The notes: generated from the sequence alone by a model not told the origin. Positions 9,848 to 19,571 are shown, numbered from the stretch's first letter. The stretch is DNA of 64,000 nt from Rhodococcus sp. IEGM 1379 (GCF_030056815.1 NZ_JASHKR010000004.1:1-64000); one strand, 5' to 3'. Program-made: numbers and translations.

Positions 9848-10312
9848 GTGGAGATCATCAAACGACACATCACCGCACCCGTCCCCGGCGCAATCGGCTT
9901 CTGCGTTCTACTGGTCGCCGCGATCATCTCGTGGACGGCATCGGCCGCCACCTGGCCCGGATTCTTGATCTTGTTGTGTGCCTTGCTGTACGGACTCTCT
10001 TTGGCTACCGGCGGACCACTGTTGGAGAACCTCCCCGCCACATTCGCACGAATGGTCCCCATCGTGGGGGCCGTCCGCTCGGACCTTGCAAATCCTGCAA
10101 TTGCCTCGACCGATCCCGACGCCGTCGCGGCCTCCGATCCACGAACCGATCAGACGGCACTCATGCAGTTGGCCTGGGCCCACCCGCATCTTCGACCGCT
10201 TGTCGCCCGAAATCCTGCCGCGTACCCCGCATTGCTCGATTGGTTAGCCGCACTGGGCGATCCGGCCGTCAACGAGGCACTTCGACAACGACCTCAGCAG
10301 CAACAGTTCTGA
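9848..10312 (+). CDS. Membrane protein with C-terminal leucine-rich-repeat-variant-like domain
   Basis: About 154 residues: two hydrophobic segments (GAIGFCVLLVAAIISWTASA and PGFLILLCALLYGLSLAT), then a C-terminal domain (residues about 105-150) reading QLAWAHPHLRPLVARNPAAYPALLDWLAALGDPAVNEAL. The same domain ends the next protein, so this looks like a shared protein-binding module, similar in style to the LRV repeats of actinobacterial regulators. The GTG at 9848 has TTGGAG upstream; an ATG at 9782 would overlap the previous gene by 25 bases without a ribosome binding site. Function unknown. Confidence 0.7.
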   Translation: MEIIKRHITAPVPGAIGFCVLLVAAIISWTASAATWPGFLILLCALLYGLSLATGGPLLENLPATFARMVPIVGAVRSDLANPAIASTDPDAVAASDPRTDQTALMQLAWAHPHLRPLVARNPAAYPALLDWLAALGDPAVNEALRQRPQQQQF

Positions 10313-10339
10313 CCACAGTTCTGACTACAAGGAGCACTC

Positions 10340-11167
10340 ATGAATCAGCCGAACTCCATTGCGATAGCGCCCGGTGAAGTAGTCAGGTTCTCCGAACAGT
10401 TCTGCCCCAACATGATTCTCACCCACCTCACGACAACCGTGACACTGACCGACAAGAGAATCATCGTCCGACGCCCCAATACGCTCTTCGGAATCATCCC
10501 GATGGGCTACAACGAGCATGCGAGCCCGATCAGTCATATCGCGCAGGTCAGTGCAGGTGAATCGTTTTCCACCAAGTTGATAGGAGCGGGCACAGTCTTC
10601 CTTATTTGGGCACTCATGTCCTTCATCGGCCTCGATGTCCTCGGTACACTTTTCGGACTCCTGCAACTCGCCATAGCGATAGCGTGCTTCTTCAAGGCGC
10701 ACCATTTAGCTTTCGTGATCCGGAATACTGGTGCAGGCACGCTTGTCGCGCAGGCCGCGAAGTCGGAGCGAAACAAGGTCGCCTACGCCCAGGCAGCCAT
10801 CCGTGACCTTCTGTTCGGCGACGGAACCGCCCTGCCGATGCCGCCCGCTCCCTCATTCCCGAACACAACTCCGCCATCCTCGCCCAACGTTCCAAACACG
10901 TTGACAACGCCCGCATTCCAGGGCTCTGTACCTTTTCAGGGCTCTGCACCTTTCCAAAGCACTGCACCCGCTCCGCGATTCACCGCCGAGCAGGCATCGA
11001 ACCCGAATACGTCGCAAGCACTGCTGTCCCAGATCGCCGAACACGAGCCGTCATTGCGAGTACTGGTTGCGGCAAACCCGAATTGCTATCCCGGACTGAT
11101 CACTTGGTTGCGAGCGATCGACGATCCGGACATCAACCGCGCGTTGTCTTCCCGGGTTTCGGTCTGA
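10340..11167 (+). CDS. PH-like membrane protein with C-terminal LRV-like domain
   Basis: A 275-residue protein in three parts. Residues 1-80 resemble a bacterial pleckstrin-homology fold (APGEVVRFSEQFCPN, TVTLTDKRIIVRRPN, PISHIAQVSAG). Two adjacent transmembrane helices follow (about 82-125). After a proline-rich linker with repeated QGSVPFQGSAPFQS units, the C-terminal domain SQIAEHEPSLRVLVAANPNCYPGLITWLRAIDDPDINRAL matches that of the upstream protein. AAGGAGCACTC precedes the ATG. The PH-membrane-repeat layout suggests a membrane scaffold; this is inference. Confidence 0.78.
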   Translation: MNQPNSIAIAPGEVVRFSEQFCPNMILTHLTTTVTLTDKRIIVRRPNTLFGIIPMGYNEHASPISHIAQVSAGESFSTKLIGAGTVFLIWALMSFIGLDVLGTLFGLLQLAIAIACFFKAHHLAFVIRNTGAGTLVAQAAKSERNKVAYAQAAIRDLLFGDGTALPMPPAPSFPNTTPPSSPNVPNTLTTPAFQGSVPFQGSAPFQSTAPAPRFTAEQASNPNTSQALLSQIAEHEPSLRVLVAANPNCYPGLITWLRAIDDPDINRALSSRVSV

Positions 11168-11186
11168 CGGACCAGGAGGTCACGTG

Positions 11187-12446
11187 ATGACAATTCCACC
11201 GCCACCGCCACCGCCTCCCCCACCCCCGCAACCCGGCCCACCGCCACCACCGTCTGCAGCGCCACCAGTCGATCAGACGATTCCAGTTCGGTTGCAAAAG
11301 AATTCACCGACGTCGACGGGCCAGGTCCCCCAGGATCCGTACACACAACCGGCGCCCTACACACAACCCTCCCCATTCCCTCAGCCCTCGCCGTCTGGCA
11401 GACCCCCGCAATACGCACAACCGCCGGCCCCCAATCGGTCGCCTGCAACTGCACAGCCAACGCGCAACCGGCAGACCCCGATACTGATTGCGGCCGGCGC
11501 TGTGACGCTGATCGTCGTCCTGGCGCTCGGCGCATTTTTCGGCATAAGCCACTTTCGGCAAAACAACAGCGACAGTGGAGACTATGAAGCCGCCGCTGCA
11601 GACAAGGCCGCCAGTCCCGACGCCAGTGACAGTTACGTCACCCGATGCGGGACCCCACCGACGTTCACTCCGACAAAAATCGTGACCGACTCCGGCGCGC
11701 TGGCGGTGACGATGAAGATCACGGCGACCTGTCCAACCGGCGATGTCCTCGCATCGAGTCGAACTCGAGTATCCGTGAGCGCGTCAGGTGCGAATGTGGC
11801 GTCCGGCTACTTCAACTTCTCGTCCACCCCGATATTTGTGCCACGCACCGATACCGGCGGACAGAAGTACACCGAACAGATATTCCGATTCCCGATCGGC
11901 GCATTCTGGCGGACCCCTGAGTCGTTGCCGTCGCCCTCCGCATCGACATTTGTAATCGAAAGCCAGCAATCCGGAACCACCGGAGCACAGTCAGGCGAAT
12001 TCCTTTCACGGAGCACATCATTCGACGCGACCGCACCGGCGTCGCCGTCGACCGGTGACGTCGAAAAGGCCAGCTACGATGCCCTTCGCGCAATCGGCGA
12101 TGCCGACAGACCAGTAGTTTTGAGCCAACTTGGAGAAAAGTGGGTCCCACAGATCAGCTCGAAGCGACTCGGACTCGTTGCCGACGGCGTCACCTGGAAC
12201 AACACCGAGATGCTGCGTGAACATCTCGAACTCAGGCTGCGGTACCCGAACGTCAAACTGCTGTGGTCGGGCGAATGGAGTGTGTTTAGTTCCAAGGATT
12301 TCTGGATCACGGTCGCCGGCGTGACGTATTCGGATTCAGCCGATGCAAACCGGTGGTGCAGCACCAACGGACTCTCCGCCGACCACTGTTTTGCGAAGCT
12401 GATCAGCGCAACCCATCCGATCGAGGGCAGCACCGCAAGTCGATAG
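11187..12446 (+). CDS. Proline-rich single-pass membrane protein, unknown
   Basis: About 419 residues. The first 95 residues are almost entirely P, Q, S, T and A, with runs of prolines. A single transmembrane helix follows (PILIAAGAVTLIVVLALGAFFGI), then an extracytoplasmic region of about 300 residues with three or four cysteines. This layout is common in actinobacterial membrane sensors and secretion-linked proteins, but I see no catalytic motif. AGGAGG lies 7 bases before the ATG at 11187; a GTG directly upstream at 11184 is equally possible. It is the last gene of the 9.4-12.4 kb cluster. Confidence 0.75.
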   Translation: MTIPPPPPPPPPPPQPGPPPPPSAAPPVDQTIPVRLQKNSPTSTGQVPQDPYTQPAPYTQPSPFPQPSPSGRPPQYAQPPAPNRSPATAQPTRNRQTPILIAAGAVTLIVVLALGAFFGISHFRQNNSDSGDYEAAAADKAASPDASDSYVTRCGTPPTFTPTKIVTDSGALAVTMKITATCPTGDVLASSRTRVSVSASGANVASGYFNFSSTPIFVPRTDTGGQKYTEQIFRFPIGAFWRTPESLPSPSASTFVIESQQSGTTGAQSGEFLSRSTSFDATAPASPSTGDVEKASYDALRAIGDADRPVVLSQLGEKWVPQISSKRLGLVADGVTWNNTEMLREHLELRLRYPNVKLLWSGEWSVFSSKDFWITVAGVTYSDSADANRWCSTNGLSADHCFAKLISATHPIEGSTASR

Positions 12447-12450
12447 CGGC

Positions 12451-12476
12451 TGTCACGGTCCCGCGGGGACGTGACA
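12451..12476. terminator. Palindromic hairpin after the membrane-protein cluster
   Basis: TGTCACG at 12451-12457 pairs with CGTGACA at 12470-12476 around a CCCGCGGG core. It lies five bases after the last gene of the cluster, so it probably ends that transcript. There is no T-run, so it may be a processing or pausing structure instead. Confidence 0.55.
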
Positions 12477-12715
12477 TGGCCCGTTCGAGAGCCAGAGACG
12501 GTGCCGTCGACCTCCCGGTAGCCCGAGATACGTTTTTCGGGTGCAACTCTCGCCACGATGGTGCCAGAGTCCGGTTAGCGTCGTTTGCTGATCCGGATCG
12601 ATTGAACGCGACGTAAGTACGATCGTCGCGGATGCAGCGGGGCGTAGTTGAAGGGAAGCTGCTACGTCCCGCTGCTACGGCTGCTCGATGTACCCCGACG
12701 ATCCAACTGATCGCT

Positions 12716-12990
12716 GGAAGACCGCGTGAGCATGCCGACGTGCCTGTGATCAATCTGCACGACGACGCAAGTCCTCTGCGAGCCTGATTTGGTCATCAAC
12801 GGCACACCTATCCCGGCTGTCTCGGCATGGCTTGGGCACGCATCGGCTGCGGATGCCCCTGGATGTGTACACCGATCTGTTTGACGACGACCTGAAGGTC
12901 GTTGCGACGACGCTCAGCGGGGCGCGGGCGAAACCTGGCGTGGGCAAAATGTGGGCAGAAGACGAACAGCCGGCTGCCGATAGGGCATAG
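12716..12990 (+). pseudogene. Decayed tyrosine-integrase C-terminus
   Basis: Three frames together read like the end of an actinobacterial phage-type integrase: DVPVINLHDD near 12733, INGTPIPAVSAWLGHASA from 12794, then DVYTDLFDDDLKVVATTL from about 12861, ending GKMWAEDEQPAADRA before TAG at 12988-12990. Stops and frameshifts separate the pieces, and nothing upstream of about 12716 looks like the rest of the gene. It sits tail-to-tail with tRNA-Val, the usual position of integrases that use a tRNA 3' end as attB, so it marks an old, mostly deleted element. Confidence 0.75.
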
Positions 12991-13030
12991 AAAAAGCCCC
13001 GGCCCGCATCTACATGCGAACCGGGGCTTT
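12991..13030 (-). terminator. Rho-independent terminator of tRNA-Val
   Basis: AAAGCCCCGG pairs with CCGGGGCTTT around a loop of about 20 bases that has its own small stem. On the minus strand a T-run follows, directly downstream of the tRNA 3' end. Confidence 0.85.
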
Positions 13031-13039
13031 GTCTTTCGG

Positions 13040-13111
13040 TGGGCGCGGAGGGTTTCGAACCCCCGACCGCTGGTGTGTAAAACCAGAGCTCTACCACTGA
13101 GCTACACGCCC
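13040..13111 (-). tRNA. tRNA-Val (anticodon TAC)
   Basis: The reverse complement folds as a normal tRNA: acceptor GGGCGTG pairs with CGCGCCC, D-arm AGCTCAGTGGTAGAGC, anticodon stem CTGGT/ACCAG with loop TTTACAC (anticodon TAC, valine), and T-arm with GGTTCGAAACC. The CCA end is not fully encoded (ACC then G). A decayed integrase end lies on its 3' side, so this gene has probably served as an attachment site. Confidence 0.95.
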
Positions 13112-13143
13112 GAACTCCCGGCGAGAACCTCACCGGGAGTGCT

Positions 13144-13608
13144 CTAAGACTCTAACGCAGCGATGGCGTTTGCCCAAAGCCCGTGGTCACGGGCCTCTCC
13201 GGGACCATTCATCTCAGCGAAGCGGACGATTCCGTCTTTGTCGATGACAAATGTTCCACGGTTCGCGAAGCCCAACTTGTCGTTGAACACGCCGTACTTC
13301 GCCGCAACCTCGCCGTGCGGCCAGAAATCAGCCAACAACGGGAAGGTGTAACCCTGCTCAGCCGACCAGATCTTGTGCGTCGGCGAAGCACCGACAGAGA
13401 TGGCCAGGATTGCGGTGTCGTCGTTTTCGAACGTGGGTAGTTCGTCACGAACCTTGCAGAGCTCACCCTGGCATGTTCCGGTGAAGGCCAACGGGTAGAA
13501 GACGAGCAAAACGTTCTTTTTGCCACGGAAGTCGGAAAGCGAGACTTCCTGATTGTTCTGATCCTTCAACGTGAATTCCGGTGCCTGGGCACCAACTTCG
13601 ATAGGCAT
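13144..13608 (-). CDS. ahpE: Peroxiredoxin, AhpE type
   Basis: A 154-residue peroxiredoxin equivalent to M. tuberculosis AhpE (Rv2238c). The peroxidatic cysteine is Cys46 in YPLAFTGTCQGELC, with Thr and Arg of the active site in the expected places, and IDKDGIVRFAEMNGPGEARD near the C-terminus. It reduces peroxides and peroxynitrite, using mycothiol or mycoredoxin as partner in actinobacteria. The ATG at 13608 has AAGGAA at a good distance; the frame runs on to 13719 through an 18-base tandem repeat that would add an unfamiliar HFQF-rich extension, so I reject the longer start. Confidence 0.95.
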   Translation of the reverse strand: MPIEVGAQAPEFTLKDQNNQEVSLSDFRGKKNVLLVFYPLAFTGTCQGELCKVRDELPTFENDDTAILAISVGASPTHKIWSAEQGYTFPLLADFWPHGEVAAKYGVFNDKLGFANRGTFVIDKDGIVRFAEMNGPGEARDHGLWANAIAALES

Positions 13609-13622
13609 GAGCGATTCCTTAA

Positions 13623-13692
13623 CTGGACAGTGCATCGGAAACTGACAGTGCATCAGAAACTGAAAATGTGCCGGAAACTGAAAATGCATCGG
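13623..13692. repeat. Degenerate 18-nt tandem repeat, about four copies
   Basis: Four imperfect units, each close to CTGAMAGTGCATCGGAAA, lie between DUF3052 and ahpE in the ahpE leader. The period of 18 keeps any frame through it open. Function unknown; a length-variable leader is possible. Confidence 0.7.
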
Positions 13693-13743
13693 ACGTCGCG
13701 CTTGCGCCGTCCGATGCACTACTGCTTACAGAGGAAGTCCTGG

Positions 13744-14169
13744 TCAGCGCTTGCCGGCCGGACGAGCCTTCGGTTGCACGAGTCGGCTGGCCGACCAATC
13801 ACCGAGGTTCGCGGCCGAAGTCTGAGTCAAGCCGGCTGTAGGTGCAGATTCAGCGATCTCACTGGGCTCGACGTGACCGTCGAGGCCTGTCTTGGGGGTC
13901 AGGATCCAGACAAAACCTTCGTCTGCGAGAGGACCAATGGCATCCATCAGGGCGTCGACAAGGTCGCCGTCCTCGTCGCGCCACCAGAGCAGCACGACAT
14001 CGATGACCTCGTCCGAGTCCTCGTCGAGCATTTCCCCGCCGATGGTTTCCTCAACCGCGGCACGAATGCCGTCGTCGGTATCCTCGTCCCAGCCCAGTTC
14101 CTGCACCACCATGTCGGCAGTAATCCCTAGTTTCTGAGCGTAGTTCTGGGCATCCGCCGCGGCGACCAC
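13744..14169 (-). CDS. DUF3052 family protein (Rv2239c equivalent)
   Basis: A 141-residue acidic protein. It carries the family blocks AQKLGITADMVVQELGWDEDTDD, DVVLLWWRDEDGDLVDALMDA and GFVWILTPKTGLDGHVEPSEI, followed by SAPTAGLTQTSAANLGDWSASRLV. DUF3052 proteins are conserved next to ahpE in mycolata and have no known function. The GTG at 14169 has a strong AAGGAGG 8 bases upstream, which decides it over the open frame to 14214. Confidence 0.9.
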   Translation of the reverse strand: MVAAADAQNYAQKLGITADMVVQELGWDEDTDDGIRAAVEETIGGEMLDEDSDEVIDVVLLWWRDEDGDLVDALMDAIGPLADEGFVWILTPKTGLDGHVEPSEIAESAPTAGLTQTSAANLGDWSASRLVQPKARPAGKR

Positions 14170-14346
14170 GGTGAGGTCCTCCTTTTGTTGATGGTGTGCG
14201 GAGTCCCCGCACACCTAACGTTTGTTGTTCGGTTAGGGAAAGCGAACAGGGTCAGAGGCGTTAGCGCAAGCCGACCACGCCGAAAACTTTTGCCAATCAG
14301 CGCCTGTTGACACTCCCGAAACCTTACGCCTTCGAATCTGCGCAGG

Positions 14347-14898
14347 TCACAAGGCTCCACATTCGCTGCGGATCGAATCTCGAATCGAATTATTTGTATC
14401 GGTGATCGAGTTGATTTCGGAGGCCGAGTGACTACGTTCGACGACGCGGGCGGTGTCACTCAAGCTGCCCGCAAGGTCCGAGAACAATCCGGACAGCTCC
14501 GATGGGAGGTCTCCGGCAACGTCTTTGAGCCACGACGCCATCTCGTCAGCCGAAGACACCGCAGCGCGCCCTTTGGCCTTGACGTCGGAAGCATCGTTGT
14601 TATTGGCATCGATGTACGCGTTGAACGTAGCGACGTCGTCCTTGGAGCGAATCATCATCTCTTCGCAAATCGCAAAGGTGTTTTCGGCTGCAGCCGCAGC
14701 TGCTTTCGACGACGAGACAGCCACCACCGACGACGTCACTTCTGCCTGATAGTCGGCAGCCTGAGCCGCGTTGGGCTTCGGTAATCCTTCGACAGCGCCT
14801 GAACAGCCGACAATCGCTACCGATCCCACTGCCATAGCTCCGAGTGCGAGGGCGAGTGCGCTCCGCCGGGCCCTGCCCCCACTCTTTTTCGGTCCCAC
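14347..14898 (-). CDS. Putative lipoprotein (Rv2240c position)
   Basis: A 183-residue exported protein. A basic N-terminus (PKKSGGRARR) and a hydrophobic helix lead to the lipobox IVGC at about residue 32, so it is probably lipidated and anchored outside the membrane. The mature part is rich in alanine and serine and predicted helical, with two further cysteines (AICEEM and SECGAL). It occupies the same place as Rv2240c between DUF3052 and aceE. Function unknown. It is divergent from aceE. Confidence 0.8.
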   Translation of the reverse strand: MGPKKSGGRARRSALALALGAMAVGSVAIVGCSGAVEGLPKPNAAQAADYQAEVTSSVVAVSSSKAAAAAAENTFAICEEMMIRSKDDVATFNAYIDANNNDASDVKAKGRAAVSSADEMASWLKDVAGDLPSELSGLFSDLAGSLSDTARVVERSHSASEINSITDTNNSIRDSIRSECGAL

Positions 14899-15212
14899 GA
14901 TCCGCCTCCCCTAGAAAACCACTGGCGCCGCAATCATTGTCGCCACAAACCACTGTCGCCGACGAACCGCAATTGCGGCAACTCGCGAAGGCCCACACTC
15001 CCTGTCGCTACCGGCAACGATCGCCGGCGGGCGCCGAACTGAGAAAGGCTACCCGACGGTAACCAGGGCCACAGTGTGCCTGGCCGACCGGGATGGTGAA
15101 AGATTGAGGTACGCGCCATATTCATCATGGAAGTGGATCGGGCCTAACAAGGTCTCGATCACCTGCAGAGGACGCCCAACCATGCGTCCCCAAACCCAAT
15201 GAGGAGCAAACG
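14899..15212. other. Intergenic region between lipoprotein gene and aceE
   Basis: These 314 bases separate two divergent genes and should contain both promoters. I see no convincing gene, tRNA or riboswitch. GAGGAG at 15201-15206 is the aceE ribosome binding site. Confidence 0.6.
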
Positions 15213-18068
15213 TTGTCTGACCTGATCCAGGGTCCCGCGTCGCAGCCCAACGCCGAATCCGGCGGAACGGGAGTGACGGGGTCACCGTCACCCAATCCCA
15301 CGCCCGGAACGGACGGCCGAGTACGCGTCATCCGTGAAGGTGTTGCGTCGTACCTTCCGGATATCGACCCCGACGAGACCACCGAATGGCTCGAGTCATT
15401 CGACGGACTCCTGGACCGGTCCGGCCCCACCCGCGCCCGCTATCTGATGCTGCGGATGCTCGAACGCGCCGGCGAGAAGCACGTTGCACTGCCCGCGCTG
15501 ACATCGACCGATTACGTCAACACCATCCCCACCGAAAACGAACCGTGGTTCCCCGGTGACGAAGAAGTCGAGCGTCGTTACCGCGCGTGGATTCGCTGGA
15601 ACGCGGCCATCATGGTGCACCGTGCGCAGCGTCCGGGCGTCGGCGTCGGCGGCCACATCTCAACTTACGCATCTTCGGCCGCGCTCTACGAGGTCGGCTT
15701 CAACCACTTCTTCCGCGGCAAGGAACATCCGGGCGGCGGCGACCACATCTTCATCCAGGGTCACGCCTCCCCCGGTATCTACGCACGCGCGTTCCTCGAG
15801 GGCCGCATCCCGGCCGAGCAGATGGACGGGTTCCGCCAGGAGAAGAGCCACGCTGATTTCGGCGGCGGACTCCCCTCGTACCCGCATCCGCGTCTGCTCC
15901 CCGATTTCTGGGAGTTCCCGACGGTATCCATGGGCTTGGGCCCGATGAATGCGATCTACCAGGCTCGGTACAACCATTACCTGAGTGATCGCGGCATCAA
16001 GGACACTACCGATCAGCACGTCTGGGCATTCCTCGGCGACGGCGAGATGGACGAGCCGGAGTCACGCGGTCTCGCTCATGTGGCGGCGACCGAAGGCCTC
16101 GACAACCTGACGTTCGTCGTCAACTGCAACCTGCAGCGCCTCGACGGCCCCGTCCGTGGCAACGGCAAGATCATCCAGGAGTTGGAGTCGTTCTTCCGCG
16201 GCGCCGGCTGGAATGTCATCAAGGTCGTCTGGGGACGCGAGTGGGATTCACTGCTGCATGCCGACAAGGACGGCGCGCTCGTCAATCTGATGAACGTGAC
16301 ACCGGACGGCGATTTCCAGACGTACAAGGCCAACGACGGCGCCTTTGTTCGTGACCACTTTTTCGGCCGCGATCCGCGTACCAAGGATTTGGTCAAGGAT
16401 CTGACGGACCAGGAAATCTGGAACCTCAAGCGTGGTGGCCATGATTACCGCAAGGTTCACGCTGCCTATGCGGCTGCCATGGCCCACAAGGGTCAGCCGA
16501 CGGTCATCCTTGCGCACACCATCAAGGGCTACACGCTGGGCAAGGGCTTCGAGGGGCGCAATGCGACGCACCAGATGAAGAAGCTGACGTTGCAGGATCT
16601 CAAGGATTTCCGCGACTCGACCCGCGTGCCGATCACGGATGCCGAACTCGAGGCGAACCCGTACCTGCCTCCGTACTACCACCCCGGCAATGACTCACCG
16701 GAAATCCAGTACATGCTGGCTCGTCGTAAGGCTCTCGGCGGATTCCTGCCGTCCCGTAATACGGACGCTGCACCGCTCAAGCTGCCCGACGACAAGACGT
16801 ACGACGTCATCCGCAAGGGCTCGGGCAAGCAGCAAGTGGCTACCACCATGGCCATCGTCCGCATCCTGAAGGAACTGCTGCGCGACAAGGAAATCGGCAA
16901 GCGCATCGTGCCGATCATCCCCGACGAGGCCCGCACGTTTGGTATGGACTCGTGGTTCCCGTCGCTCAAGATCTACAACCGCAACGGTCAGCTCTACACG
17001 TCCGTCGACGCCGACCTGATGCTTGCCTACAAGGAAAGCTCGGTCGGTCAGATCCTGCACGAGGGCATCAACGAGGCCGGTTCGACGGCGTCGTTCACCG
17101 CGGTCGGCACGTCGTATGCCACGCACGGTGAGCCGATGATCCCGCTGTACATCTTCTACTCGATGTTCGGTTTCCAGCGCACCGGCGACGGCCTGTGGGC
17201 AGCTGCTGACCAGATGGCTCGTGGATTCGTTCTCGGCGCAACGGCCGGCCGAACCACATTGACCGGTGAAGGTTTGCAGCACGCCGACGGTCACTCGCTT
17301 CTCTTGGCGTCGACCAACCCGGCAGCGGTTACTTACGACGCGGCGTTCTCCTACGAGCTCGCTCACATCGTCAAGGACGGTCTGCGTCGTATGTACGGCG
17401 GTACGGAGGGTGTGGCCGGTTTCGGCGGCGAGAACATCTTCTACTACCTCACCATCTACAACGAGCCGTATGTTCAGCCGGCCGAACCTGCCGGTTTGGA
17501 TGTCGAGGGTCTGCTCAAGGGCATCTACCTCTACAAGACCTCCGACTCGTCAGGGCCGAAGGCACAGATCCTGGTTTCCGGCGTGGCAATGCCGGAAGGT
17601 CTGCGGGCTCAGCAGATGCTGGCCGACGAGTGGGGTGTCTCTGCAGACATCTGGTCGGTCACGTCGTGGGGTGAATTGCGCCGCGAGGGAGTCGAGTGCG
17701 AGCGTCAGGCCCTGCTCAACCCGTCCGAGGACGCACCGGTTCCCTTTGTCACCACCGCGTTGTCGGCGGCGCAGGGTCCCCTTGTGGCTGCATCCGACTG
17801 GATGCGGGCAGTCCCCGATCAGATCCGCCAGTGGGTACCGGGCGACTTCACCACGCTCGGCACCGACGGCTTCGGTTTCTCGGACACACGCACCGCGGCT
17901 CGTCGTTTCTTCAACGTCGATGCCGAGTCCATCACCGTCGCAGTTCTGAACGGACTGGCGAAGGATGGCTCGATCGATCGCACACAGGCCGTCGAGGCTG
18001 CGGCCCGGTACCGCATCGACGACGTGAACGCTGCACCCGAGCAGACCGGGGACACCGGTAGCGCGTAA
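15213..18068 (+). CDS. aceE: Pyruvate dehydrogenase E1 component, homodimeric
   Basis: A 951-residue E1 subunit that decarboxylates pyruvate with thiamine diphosphate and feeds acetyl groups to the lipoyl E2. The ThDP motif begins [14 protein letters not shown] near residue 275 and ends NCN about 30 residues later. The N-terminal [20 protein letters not shown] and C-terminal transketolase-like regions match homodimeric AceE of actinobacteria. It begins with the rare TTG codon, supported by GAGGAG 7 bases upstream and by the family N-terminus. Acetyl-CoA supply makes sense beside the FAS-II genes. mabR follows on the same strand. Confidence 0.97.
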   Translation: MSDLIQGPASQPNAESGGTGVTGSPSPNPTPGTDGRVRVIREGVASYLPDIDPDETTEWLESFDGLLDRSGPTRARYLMLRMLERAGEKHVALPALTSTDYVNTIPTENEPWFPGDEEVERRYRAWIRWNAAIMVHRAQRPGVGVGGHISTYASSAALYEVGFNHFFRGKEHPGGGDHIFIQGHASPGIYARAFLEGRIPAEQMDGFRQEKSHADFGGGLPSYPHPRLLPDFWEFPTVSMGLGPMNAIYQARYNHYLSDRGIKDTTDQHVWAFLGDGEMDEPESRGLAHVAATEGLDNLTFVVNCNLQRLDGPVRGNGKIIQELESFFRGAGWNVIKVVWGREWDSLLHADKDGALVNLMNVTPDGDFQTYKANDGAFVRDHFFGRDPRTKDLVKDLTDQEIWNLKRGGHDYRKVHAAYAAAMAHKGQPTVILAHTIKGYTLGKGFEGRNATHQMKKLTLQDLKDFRDSTRVPITDAELEANPYLPPYYHPGNDSPEIQYMLARRKALGGFLPSRNTDAAPLKLPDDKTYDVIRKGSGKQQVATTMAIVRILKELLRDKEIGKRIVPIIPDEARTFGMDSWFPSLKIYNRNGQLYTSVDADLMLAYKESSVGQILHEGINEAGSTASFTAVGTSYATHGEPMIPLYIFYSMFGFQRTGDGLWAAADQMARGFVLGATAGRTTLTGEGLQHADGHSLLLASTNPAAVTYDAAFSYELAHIVKDGLRRMYGGTEGVAGFGGENIFYYLTIYNEPYVQPAEPAGLDVEGLLKGIYLYKTSDSSGPKAQILVSGVAMPEGLRAQQMLADEWGVSADIWSVTSWGELRREGVECERQALLNPSEDAPVPFVTTALSAAQGPLVAASDWMRAVPDQIRQWVPGDFTTLGTDGFGFSDTRTAARRFFNVDAESITVAVLNGLAKDGSIDRTQAVEAAARYRIDDVNAAPEQTGDTGSA

Positions 18069-18165
18069 GTTTCACCGCTCTAACCACCAGCGCCCATCGC
18101 TGCGGGTGTCCTTGAGCCATCCACAGCCTCGCGACATCCACAGCGATGGGCGTAAGTTTTGCAGC

Positions 18166-19494
18166 ATGCACGAACCTGATCCCGAAGTAGCCGAAGCAGG
18201 CGTGCCTGAAGTCGGGGTACGGAGAATTCGTCCGTCTACTTCCGGTTTGCAGGCTTCGCTTTCCAAGCGTCGCCAAGTTCGCGATCCACTGCCGGACGCA
18301 TTGCTGCGCCGCGTGAAGCAGTTCTCCGGCCGTCTGGCCACTGAGGCTGTGACGGTGATGGAAGAGGAACTTCCATTCTTCGACAGTCTCGACGCGTCCC
18401 AGCGCGCCGACGTTCAGTTGCTGGTGCAGACGTCGGTGGTGAATTTCCTGGAGTGGCTCAAGCAGTTGGATTCGGAGATCAGCTTCGGGTACGAGTCTTT
18501 TCCGGTCATCCCCCAGGATTTGGCACGCCGACTCACTCTGCGACAGACCGTCGACATGGTCCGAGTCGCGATGGAATTCTTCGAGAAGTGGCTGCCGGCG
18601 TTGGCTCGCAATGACCAGCAACTCATCGCTTTGACGGAAGCTGTCCTGAGATACGGCCGCGAACTCGGATTCGCGGCCGCGACGGTGTACGCGAGCGCTG
18701 CCGAATCTCGTGGCGCGCTGGATACCCGTCTGGAGGCGCTGGTTGTCGACGCCGTTGTCCGGGGCGATACCGGTTCGGACATGCTTTCGCGAGCAGCAAC
18801 TCTCAATTGGGACGCAACAGCTCCAGCCACCGTCATCGTCGGGTCGCCGCCGCCGGATGAACGGGTATCGGTCGCTGGAAATGTTCACGCCACTGCGGCA
18901 ACTCATGGTCGCGCCGTGCTCGCTGTCGTTCAGGGCAGTCGCCTCGTGATGATTGTCAGTGGCGACGTGAGCAGTAAATCCGAAGAAAGTGAATTCATTC
19001 AGGATCTGTTGAAGAACTTCGCCGACGGACCTGTCGTGATCGGCCCGACCACACCGACGTTGAGCGCCGCACATTTCAGTGCGTCCGAGGCGCTGGCCGG
19101 AATCAAGGCTGTCGTCGGGTGGCGGGGTGCTCCACGCCCCGTATTCGCGACGGAACTACTGCCCGAACGCGCACTCCTGGGAGACCAGGCCGCGGTCGAT
19201 GCCTTGCAGGATCATCTCGTCACGCCATTAGCTGCGAGCGGCACCGTCTTGACCGACACTTTGGATACCTATCTCGACTGTGGAGGTGCGGTTGAGACTT
19301 GTGCACGTCAGCTGTTTGTTCATCCAAATACCGTTCGGTATCGACTCAAAAGAATTACCGAGGTGACCGGTCGGGATCCTACTAATCCGCGCGACGCATA
19401 CGTATTGCGCATAGCAGCTACCGTGGGCCGATTGACGCAAATCGATAACAACGTGGACAAATTGGCAACTTCGGTCACAACCTTCACAATGTGA
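18166..19494 (+). CDS. mabR: PucR-type transcriptional regulator of fatty-acid genes (MabR/FasR-like)
   Basis: About 442 residues. The C-terminus has the PucR helix-turn-helix LDTYLDCGGAVETCARQLFVHPNTVRYRLKRI, and the centre a GGDEF-like regulatory domain. It stands directly before fabD, as MabR (Rv2242) does in M. tuberculosis and FasR in Streptomyces, where these proteins control the downstream fatty-acid operon. A matching inverted repeat lies before fabD. The ATG at 18166 (HEPDPEV) is preferred; a start at 18106 adds twenty residues of less typical sequence. Confidence 0.9.
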   Translation: MHEPDPEVAEAGVPEVGVRRIRPSTSGLQASLSKRRQVRDPLPDALLRRVKQFSGRLATEAVTVMEEELPFFDSLDASQRADVQLLVQTSVVNFLEWLKQLDSEISFGYESFPVIPQDLARRLTLRQTVDMVRVAMEFFEKWLPALARNDQQLIALTEAVLRYGRELGFAAATVYASAAESRGALDTRLEALVVDAVVRGDTGSDMLSRAATLNWDATAPATVIVGSPPPDERVSVAGNVHATAATHGRAVLAVVQGSRLVMIVSGDVSSKSEESEFIQDLLKNFADGPVVIGPTTPTLSAAHFSASEALAGIKAVVGWRGAPRPVFATELLPERALLGDQAAVDALQDHLVTPLAASGTVLTDTLDTYLDCGGAVETCARQLFVHPNTVRYRLKRITEVTGRDPTNPRDAYVLRIAATVGRLTQIDNNVDKLATSVTTFTM

Positions 19495-19550
19495 CGAACC
19501 GGGATGTAACTCTTCGACGTCCAATTCCGATAGCGGACCGCGACGTGGGA

Positions 19551-19571
19551 ATTTGTAGGAAACCTACAAAA
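19551..19571. promoter_or_regulatory. Candidate MabR operator upstream of fabD
   Basis: ATTTGT-N9-ACAAAA sits 66 bases before the fabD start, inside the perfect inverted repeat TTTGTAGG-AAA-CCTACAAA. The published mycobacterial MabR site is, as I recall it, TTTTGT-N9-ACAAAA, so this differs at one base. It also fits the gene order. Binding itself is inference. Confidence 0.75.
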
